DNA of 64,000 nt from Lewinellaceae bacterium. GTDB lineage: Bacteria; Bacteroidota; Bacteroidia; Chitinophagales; Saprospiraceae. Below the pieces are notes generated by a model. The model saw nothing but the letters and a program-made list of their open reading frames with translations. It searched no databases and was not told where the DNA came from. Positions 57,679 through 64,000 of the stretch are shown here, piece after piece (the first letter of the stretch is position 1; every line of letters starts with the position of its first letter). The position numbers and the translations under genes were made by a program. The stretch is taken from positions 124,001 to 188,000 of the forward strand of contig JADJUJ010000004.1 of the NCBI GenBank assembly GCA_016710765.1, written 5' to 3'.

Positions 57679-58935
57679 ATGAAACCAACTACCATGCATC
57701 CGGAAAGCCTGATGATGTCGTACGGCTACAAGCCGGAACTCTCAGAAGGCGCCATCAAGTGCCCCATTTTTCAAACCTCCACCTTTGTATTTAAAAGTGC
57801 AGAAGAAGGTAAAGCCTTTTTCGAATTGGCTTATGGACTACGTGCGCCGCACGAAAAAGAGGAAATGGGCCTCATTTACAGTCGCATCAACAACCCCGAT
57901 CTGGAAATTCTGGAAGGCCGCATTGCGCTCTGGGAAAAAGCCGGCGATTGCGCAGTATTTGAAAGCGGCATGAGCGCCATTACAACCGTAATGCTGGAGT
58001 TCCTCCAGCCCGGTGACCTGCTGCTGACCAGCAGTCCGGTATATGGTGGAACCGACCATTTCATTAAACACTTCCTCCCCAAATTTGGCATCAACTTCCT
58101 GGAGTTCAAACCCCACGAAACGTACGATCAAATTATGGACCGCATCGAAAAGTCGGGGATGGGTGATCGTTTGGCCATGATTTTTGTTGAAACACCGGCC
58201 AACCCCACCAATGCCCTGATCGACCTGGCCGACATGCGCAAAATTGGCGACCACTTTTCAACCGAAGAAAAAAGGGTTCTCCTGGCCGTCGACAACACCT
58301 ACATGGGCCCACTTTGGCAAAAACCCCTCGACTGGGGCGCTGATTTTTCCATCTATTCTGCAACAAAATACCTGGGCGGTCACTCCGATGTGATTGCCGG
58401 CGCCGTGGTAGGCTCCACTGAAATAGTCAAGCGCGTAAAAACGCTGCGCACTTTCCTGGGCAATATGGCCGGCCCCTGGACCGGCTGGCTGCTCCTTCGC
58501 AGCCTGGAAACGCTTAAAATTCGCATGGAAGAGCAGGCCCGGAACGCACAAAAAGTAGCCCACTGGCTGGAAAACCACCCAAAGGTGGAAAAAGTATTCT
58601 ACCTCGGCTTGCTCAAACCCGAAGACGGTGAGGAGTATGAACTCTTCAAACGCCAATATACCTCCCCCGGCGCCATGCTCTCCTTTGATGTAAAAGGCGG
58701 AGAAACAGAAGCTTTCCAGTTCCTGAACAGCCTCAAACTCATTCACCTGGCCGTCAGCCTGGGCAGTACGGAATCACTCGCCCAGCACCCGGCCACCATG
58801 ACCCACGCCGGCGTCGACCCCGCTCACCGCGAAGAACTGGGCATCACCGGAAAAATGGTTCGGCTCTCCATCGGTGTGGAAAACCATGAAGATATTATCC
58901 GCGACATCGAGCAAGCGCTGGAGACAATAGGTTAA
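57679..58935 (+). CDS. cystathionine gamma-synthase/methionine gamma-lyase family PLP enzyme
   Basis: A 418-residue PLP enzyme with the cofactor lysine in SATKYLGGHSDVIAG (about residue 226) and YSRINNPDLEILEGR near the N-terminus. The family includes cystathionine gamma-synthase, cystathionine gamma-lyase and methionine gamma-lyase. The long ELAYGLRAPHEKEEMGL insertion and the C-terminal SLGSTESLAQHPATMTHAGVD fit the gamma-lyase/CGS-like branch, but the reaction is not decided by sequence alone. It is distinct from metY at 41808: a different subgroup, and no riboswitch ahead of it. It has its own promoter. Confidence 0.9.
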   Translation: MKPTTMHPESLMMSYGYKPELSEGAIKCPIFQTSTFVFKSAEEGKAFFELAYGLRAPHEKEEMGLIYSRINNPDLEILEGRIALWEKAGDCAVFESGMSAITTVMLEFLQPGDLLLTSSPVYGGTDHFIKHFLPKFGINFLEFKPHETYDQIMDRIEKSGMGDRLAMIFVETPANPTNALIDLADMRKIGDHFSTEEKRVLLAVDNTYMGPLWQKPLDWGADFSIYSATKYLGGHSDVIAGAVVGSTEIVKRVKTLRTFLGNMAGPWTGWLLLRSLETLKIRMEEQARNAQKVAHWLENHPKVEKVFYLGLLKPEDGEEYELFKRQYTSPGAMLSFDVKGGETEAFQFLNSLKLIHLAVSLGSTESLAQHPATMTHAGVDPAHREELGITGKMVRLSIGVENHEDIIRDIEQALETIG

Positions 58936-59035
58936 CGTTAGTCAAACAATGAGGAACGGTTGGTAAACCAATAGGGAGTGACACAAAAACGAGTTCACCT
59001 TTTGTTTAACCAACCGTTCCCCAACCGTTAACCTA
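58928..59035. repeat. two-tier inverted repeat between the PLP enzyme and pyrH
   Basis: Nested arms: 58928-58937 pairs with 59026-59035 (10 bp) and 58953-58964 pairs with 59009-59020 (12 bp), around a 44-nt centre. The outer arm includes the stop codon of the PLP gene. No T-run follows. It could be a structured mRNA end, a protein-binding site or a small decayed element. Confidence 0.55.
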
Positions 59036-59055
59036 CTGTGTTGCTACTTTTATAT

Positions 59056-59063
59056 TACCTTTG
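59056..59063 (+). promoter_or_regulatory. -7 promoter element TACCTTTG of pyrH
   Basis: Perfect TAnnTTTG, 36 nt upstream of the pyrH ATG. It shows pyrH has its own promoter here, as needed once it is separated from rpsB-tsf. Confidence 0.6.
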
Positions 59064-59099
59064 CAGCGTTGGCATACTTTCCGGAAATTACTACCACCC

Positions 59100-59813
59100 A
59101 TGGCACTGAAGTACAAACGCATTCTCCTCAAGCTCTCCGGCGAAAGCCTGATGGGCCAGCAACGCTACGGCATTTCATCTGACATGCTGCAACACTACGC
59201 CCGACAAATCAAGGAACTCAATGAAATGGGCGCTGAAGTAGCTGTGGTTATCGGCGGGGGCAATATTTTTCGCGGAATTCAGGCCGAAGGCGCCGGTATC
59301 GAGCCAGTTACAGGTGATTACATGGGCATGCTGGCCACCGTCATCAATGGCATGGCCCTGCAAAGTGCATTGGAGGGTATTGGTGTTTACACCCGCATGA
59401 TGACTGCCCTGAAAATGGAGAGCATAGCCGAGCCGTACATCCGCCGCCGCGCCATCCGGCACCTGGAAAAAGGACGGGTGGTCATTTGTGCTGCCGGCAC
59501 CGGCAACCCGTATTTTACCACCGACAGCGCCGCCGCCCTCCGCGCCAACGAAATCAAGGCCGATGTTATCCTCAAGGGCACCCGTGTCGATGGTATTTAC
59601 AGCGCTGACCCGGAAAAAGACCCCAACGCCATCAAGTTTGACCATCTTACCTTTAAAAAGGTCATCAATATGGGCCTACAGGTGATGGATATGACGGCTT
59701 TTACCCTTTGCCAGGAAAACAACATGCCCATCATCGTTTTCGACATCAATGCGCCCGACAACCTTCGCCGCATCGTGCTGGGCGAAGAGGTCGGTACGCT
59801 GGTAGCACAATAG
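59100..59813 (+). CDS. pyrH: UMP kinase
   Basis: A 237-residue amino-acid-kinase-fold enzyme starting MALKYKRILLKLSGESLMG. Motifs: VVIGGGNIFRG, GDYMGMLATVINGMALQ and CAAGTGNPYFTTDSAAALRA. It phosphorylates UMP to UDP. The ATG at 59100 gives the family N-terminus; an upstream in-frame start would lie before the promoter element. Frr, the usual next gene, is not downstream; a convergent gene is. Confidence 0.97.
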   Translation: MALKYKRILLKLSGESLMGQQRYGISSDMLQHYARQIKELNEMGAEVAVVIGGGNIFRGIQAEGAGIEPVTGDYMGMLATVINGMALQSALEGIGVYTRMMTALKMESIAEPYIRRRAIRHLEKGRVVICAAGTGNPYFTTDSAAALRANEIKADVILKGTRVDGIYSADPEKDPNAIKFDHLTFKKVINMGLQVMDMTAFTLCQENNMPIIVFDINAPDNLRRIVLGEEVGTLVAQ

Positions 59814-59873
59814 ATCCCCAGGATTTTATTGCCCAAACGCACAAGTTGAGGAGTACACAACAACCTTACCTTG

Positions 59874-62649
59874 TTACCGAAGTTTTTGCTTCAACTTTTC
59901 CAGCTTGTATTGTTCTGCCACTATCTTCAATTGAATACGCGCGCTCGACTCCATGCCAGCGTCCGATTTTCGCGCCGTTTTCCGGTCGTAGTTCCCAATA
60001 ATCTGAAGTCCTATTTTCTCCGCCTGTTCCAGGTTACCACATTTGGCCAGGAGGTTAACCACCTGAAACCAGGTGTACCCGCGGGATGATTGCTCATCGG
60101 GAAGACCCTGATCGAGCATCGAGAGCACCTCCAATGCCGCGACCGTGTCGCCTTTGGATTCCAACGCCACCGCAAGGCCGTACAGCGATCGAAAATGAAT
60201 GTTGTACATGATCTCGCTTTCGGATCCCAACAACTTATCCTTATTTTCCAGCCGCATTTTCTTGCGCCAAAACGCCAGGTTTACCTCCGTGTCGGCTATT
60301 CCATAAGGCCCTGCACTCCATTTCATGTCCGTCATAAGTCGTTCGGCAACCCCCTCTGTCGCGACACTTGTATTCCAGGAAATGACATAAGTGTCTGGAC
60401 TTGTCGTCATGGCATAATAAATGGGCCGGCGCTTTTCATTGGCCATAAGAATATCCAATGGTGCCAAATGGTTCAGTCCAGTATAGGAGTTCGGGATTAG
60501 CCACTCCAAAGTTTTGCCCCCGGTGGGCACATTTGGCTGAAGGATATAAACTGTTCCACCCGGCATTGCCCCCAAACTGTAGCCATCGCCCGAATCGGTA
60601 ATTTGCAGCGCAGCCAACTCCTTAAAAAAAATCAGCTGGTGTTCGCTCCGCTTTGTCGCTGGTGGTTTGGATATATATCATCTCTTTCAGCCAGCGTTCC
60701 GGGAGCAGGGTGCGAAGTGGCTTTGCCCCAAGTGGCCCTTTCAATAATGCGCTGTAATATCGCGGCAAGGACAACAAACTGTAATTGAAGACGATGACAT
60801 CGGTTCTAAATTTCTCCAAAGCTTGTACGTACAGCAGTGGGTAGGTATCCGAATCTCCATAGGTAAACAGTACGGCATCCTTTGGGCAGGATTCCAGGAT
60901 ATTCCGGGCAGATTGCAGTAAAAAGCCATCGTACAGATTGGGTTTGATTTGCTTCAGCGCCGTTTTTTCATCCTGAAAATAAAGCAGCGTCAGAAAGCCA
61001 TCCATCACCTCATTGGAATACTTGGTGCGCATGCTGCCCACAGGAGTTTCCATGTTTGGTGCCCGCTGCAGCAACAGTTCATAGCATGCAACAGCCTTAT
61101 TATTTGCTTCTTCATATTGTTTCAACTGCTCTTTGCTCAATGCATTTTGCCCGGGCGGCAGTTTGAACATCCTGGTTGTATCCGCAAACCCGCTGTTGTT
61201 GTGCAGCAGCGCTCCAGAAGCAAAGGAATAGGCTCTGGCAAGGGCATGCAGTTGCTCGTTGTTCAACTGTTCGTAATCGGGCTCCAGCAGGTCAATAACA
61301 TGTTGGTACCAGCCTGGGTAATTGAAGAAGGGTTGCCGGTCGAACTCCGCTTTGTCCAGCCGGGTGTTGGTCATGTAACGATGGGTGTTATCGATGACAT
61401 CATTTGGGTCGTAATGCTCCGCCAATCGATCCATGTCGGCAGGGTTGCTGGGCAAGGGCTTGTCAAAGCCCGACAGTTTAAGGTAGCGCTTGTTTTTGGC
61501 CGACCAGAACAACTGCGATTCTCCCTGAAGCCTCCCATATTCATCTGCCCTTTGTATCCAATACCCATCGGGTCTTTTTTCCAGGGTAAAATAGGGCTGT
61601 TCCCGAAGCCTGTTTTTGTCAAAAAATGCACTTACCACCTCCTCGAATGTTGGAAACTGGGGAATTTTTATGCCTGCAGGCTCCTGCGTTTTCTCCGTTT
61701 CCAAATCGGCTGCCTTGGCCCATATTTTAAGCGTTCTTTTCTCCCGATATTCAAATCCTTTTTGGTTAAACAGCTCTTTACCATCCAGGTCCAGCGCGCG
61801 CATGCCACCGGCCTTCGCCGCAACATAGCGGTCACACGCCAGCAGTTTCCCGGAAACAGCATCGTACTGCAACGTGGTTTTTATATTTGTTTCCCCAGCG
61901 CCGATGCTTAAAGTTCCTTTAGGGCCTGAATTACTGGTTATCTCTGGCGTAACCTCATCAATTTCGCTGAAAATATTGAAAACATCCTGTTTTTTGTCCG
62001 GACGCCGGGTCAGCACCACCTTTTCATGCGTTTTCGAGATACTGTCGTTGGGCGCCTGTGGCAATGCCGAAGGCCCCATGAACATGCTGCTTTTCTCGGG
62101 AACACGCTGCAGCGTATCGCCGGGTGTCATGACCACACCATATTGGGCAAAAACAAAACCATAATCGCGCAAAACGATGGAGGCCGCCCAGTCGGGGTTT
62201 TTCTGGAGCATAGATTCAAAACCCTCTTTGGCCGTATTGTTCGACCAACGTTCCTGCATGATCCCGAGCAGCTGGGCATCCATTTGATCCTTTTGGAGCA
62301 CCTGCTTGAAGCGGCCCTCCAGATCAGTTTCGATGTCATAGTCCAGCTTGTAGAACATGAAAAAATACACGGCATCCCGATCCTCTTTGCCGTTGCGAAT
62401 TTCGATGCTGTCGGTATGCAACCGCAAGTGATAAGCATCTTTGGTTTTATCCAGCACCGTGAAGGTCTGGTAAAAATCGACCAAAGGAATCTCATCTTTT
62501 CCCATTTCACCGGGAACCGAAAAGGTCCAACTGTTGATGTAAGAAAATTGTTCGCCCACTTTCCAGTCGGCACGCAAAGTAACTTTCTGCGCCTGGAGGC
62601 AAAGCAGGGGAAGACCGGCCAAAAGCACCGGGAACAGCATTTTTTTCAT
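59874..62649 (-). CDS. large periplasmic protein, C-terminal part similar to the DUF2723 soluble domain, one frameshift
   Basis: Two frames form one protein of about 924 residues: a signal peptide (cleavage before Gln: LQAQKVTL), a beta-rich N-terminal half, and a helical C-terminal half. AVLFTYGDSDTYPLLYVQAL and VIVFNYSLLSLPRYY (about residues 600-645) resemble the soluble domain of Bacteroidota DUF2723 proteins, although the membrane part of those is missing. The frames meet at the A8 run 60624-60631: one base fewer reads TPADFFKELAALQ. No enzymatic motif is certain. It lies 23 nt after the TonB-domain protein, so the two are probably co-transcribed. Confidence 0.75.
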
Positions 62650-62672
62650 GTTATTAGGGGTAAAAAAGGGTT

Positions 62673-63788
62673 TTAGTTGAGCTTAAATTCTACCAGGAGG
62701 GTAAACTTGGAACGAACTGAATACCCCATAAGGGTCCCAGGGGTCCAGGCGGGCATCATTCCAACGAGCCGCAAGGCCTCTACCCCGCAGCCAGCGCCGA
62801 TATCGCGCACCAGTTTGATATCTGAAAGATTGCCATCGCGATCCACTACAAAGGATACCACGACCTTGCCTTGAATTGCGTTTTCACGGGCCAGCACTGG
62901 GTACTTCATGTTTTGCGCCAGAAACTGCTTCAGTGCTTGCTCCCCGTCAGGAAAAGCCGCAGGCTTTGAAAGTTCGAAAATTTCGTACACCCTATCGGGG
63001 TCGGACGGGGGTGGCGGAACCGGGGTATCCATCATTACTGCTTCGACTTCCACCGTGGGCGGCGCCATTTCTTCGATCTCCGCTTTTTCTGTGACTCGAA
63101 CAGGTGGATTTGCCGGGCCTCCGGTGCCGAAAGATTCCATCTTCACGGCAACTGGCGGCGGCGGTACAACCTCGTCAGCCTCCAAATCCAGATACCCTAT
63201 GGTTTGTTCATAAACGGGCGGCGCTTCTACCACCATAAAATCCATATCGTCATCTGGTGATAGGGGCGGGTAGCGGAAGGCTGGCATGCCGGTCCACCAG
63301 GTACCTGACAGCGGTGAATTGTCCAGTTTTTGGAGTTCTTTTCTGGTAGGTTTGGTAAATTCCCCTTCAGGAACCAGTACAAAAAGGTGGTTGCCAATAG
63401 GCCTCGGGATGTTCTCAATCTGGCATACTATGCCATCAGCAGTATTGGCCCGGGTGATCCAGGTAGCGCGGTAAATTTCCCTTTCCTTGTATTTAAAATA
63501 CAACAACACAACCGGCACCTTTTTAATGGGCGCACCACCCTTGAACTCAATTTCAAACAAATAGCCTTTGATGCTTTCTGCATATTTGACGCCAACCTGC
63601 TTGATCTCGTACCCGGCATGCCGGAACATCGTGTCCACCATAATGCCCAGCTGCTCAGAATGATTCTGAATTTCCACCGGATTAAAGCGGGCTCGGTTGT
63701 TCAGCGCCTCGCTGCGCGTGGGCAGGTTTTGCGCAGCAAGTTGAAAGCTCAACAAACCAACAAACAATAAAAAATAATTTTTCATCAT
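62673..63788 (-). CDS. secreted protein with TonB C-terminal domain
   Basis: A 371-residue protein with a cleavable signal peptide (LAAQNLPTR) instead of the usual membrane anchor. About residues 25-160 are a beta-rich domain of unknown family; 190-275 are Pro/Glu/Val-rich with PPPPVAVKM and VPPPPSDPDR; and the last 90 residues are a TonB C-terminal domain (YPVLARENAIQGKVVVSFVV and GVEALRLVGMMPAWTPG). Standard TonB spans the inner membrane to pass energy to outer-membrane receptors; without an anchor it could instead act as a periplasmic or structural TonB-box binder. It starts the operon with the large protein downstream. Confidence 0.85.
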   Translation of the reverse strand: MMKNYFLLFVGLLSFQLAAQNLPTRSEALNNRARFNPVEIQNHSEQLGIMVDTMFRHAGYEIKQVGVKYAESIKGYLFEIEFKGGAPIKKVPVVLLYFKYKEREIYRATWITRANTADGIVCQIENIPRPIGNHLFVLVPEGEFTKPTRKELQKLDNSPLSGTWWTGMPAFRYPPLSPDDDMDFMVVEAPPVYEQTIGYLDLEADEVVPPPPVAVKMESFGTGGPANPPVRVTEKAEIEEMAPPTVEVEAVMMDTPVPPPPSDPDRVYEIFELSKPAAFPDGEQALKQFLAQNMKYPVLARENAIQGKVVVSFVVDRDGNLSDIKLVRDIGAGCGVEALRLVGMMPAWTPGTLMGYSVRSKFTLLVEFKLN

Positions 63789-63843
63789 ATGGTTTATTTT
63801 GGTTAGTGTTACGGAAGATCTTTCAGCGTTCCGTCATGGCCAA

Positions 63844-64000
63844 TCAGTTGTTTTTGCCGCCAGGAAGGATGCCCATTGCCACAAATGCATCGGTATCGAT
63901 ACCCTGGTATTGGAGTTCGCGACTCGGCTGCACCGGAATGTGCTGTACGTTTTCAAAAATTAGGGGGGCTGCCCAGCGAAACTTATATACCAACCCCTCC
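63844..64000 (-). CDS. 3' end of an unrecognised gene
   Basis: An open minus-strand frame enters from the right edge and stops at 63844-63846, giving the last 51 residues, which include LVYKFRWAAPLIFENVQHIP and a C-terminus ending GILPGGKNN. No motif is recognised. Codon use and direction match the two genes downstream, so it may head the same operon; the gap to the TonB-domain gene is 55 bp. Confidence 0.6.
   Translation of the reverse strand, partial: EGLVYKFRWAAPLIFENVQHIPVQPSRELQYQGIDTDAFVAMGILPGGKNN

Noticed and set aside
60624..60631. Programmed frameshift at an A8/T8 run
   Set aside because: An eight-base run could allow slippage, but many other genes here have breaks at shorter runs, so a shared technical cause is simpler.
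1..64000. CRISPR arrays, tRNA or rRNA genes, prophage, restriction systems
   Set aside because: I looked for regularly spaced repeats, tRNA T-loop signatures in the gaps, and phage or defence genes, and saw none.

Overview
The window looks like chromosomal DNA of a free-living Bacteroidota, probably near Saprospiraceae (the lineage is inferred and only moderately secure). Four signs point there. Secreted proteases end in type A sorting domains of the type IX secretion system (T9SS). Many genes follow the Bacteroidota -7 promoter element TAnnTTTG. Almost every predicted signal peptidase I site is followed by glutamine. Several families are typical of the phylum: DUF4286, SprB repeats and the mutL-rhomboid-rhomboid cluster. 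Genes are mostly housekeeping, in short operons on both strands.

Layout. 1-9.2 kb: 3' part of a secreted adhesin-like gene, DUF4286 protein, esterase plus sodium:solute symporter, sugar nucleotidyltransferase, and a large T9SS-exported thermolysin-like protease. 9.6-19.3 kb: ABC permease, VWA protein, DoxX-like protein, rfaE2 with a flippase-like protein, a lipoprotein, an S41 protease and DUF456. 19.5-24.4 kb: outer-membrane biogenesis operon of two SurA-type chaperones and BamA. 24.9-30.2 kb: a giant T9SS metalloprotease with P-domain and SprB repeats. 30.5-40.8 kb: cyclase, glutaminyl cyclase-like lipoprotein, cysS, EEP phosphatase, two rhomboids, mutL, a 42-aa membrane peptide, LptF/G permease and YjdM. 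40.9-46.4 kb: a MITE, then a SAM-I riboswitch controlling metY-metX-hom, then aroE. 46.4-52.6 kb: proline dehydrogenase, a glutamine amidotransferase, and rplM-rpsI-rpsB-tsf. 52.7-59 kb: an accessory segment wedged between tsf and pyrH, holding a small membrane-protein gene broken by a second MITE, a metal (probably copper) module with MbnP- and MbnH-like proteins, and a PLP enzyme. 59-64 kb: pyrH and a convergent block with a large periplasmic protein, a TonB-domain protein and the end of an unknown gene.

Two things stand out. First, the two MITE copies (40871-41327 and 52834-53252) each have 3-bp target duplications. They share a 93-bp core between perfect 45-bp inverted repeats, and the core lies in opposite orientation relative to the rest of the element in the two copies. 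Removing the second copy and one TAC restores an intact reading frame. Second, about fifteen single-base frame breaks, mostly in homopolymers, hit essential genes such as rpsI, bamA, metX and lptF/G. This is far more likely uncorrected sequencing error than gene decay. Such genes are annotated over their full span.
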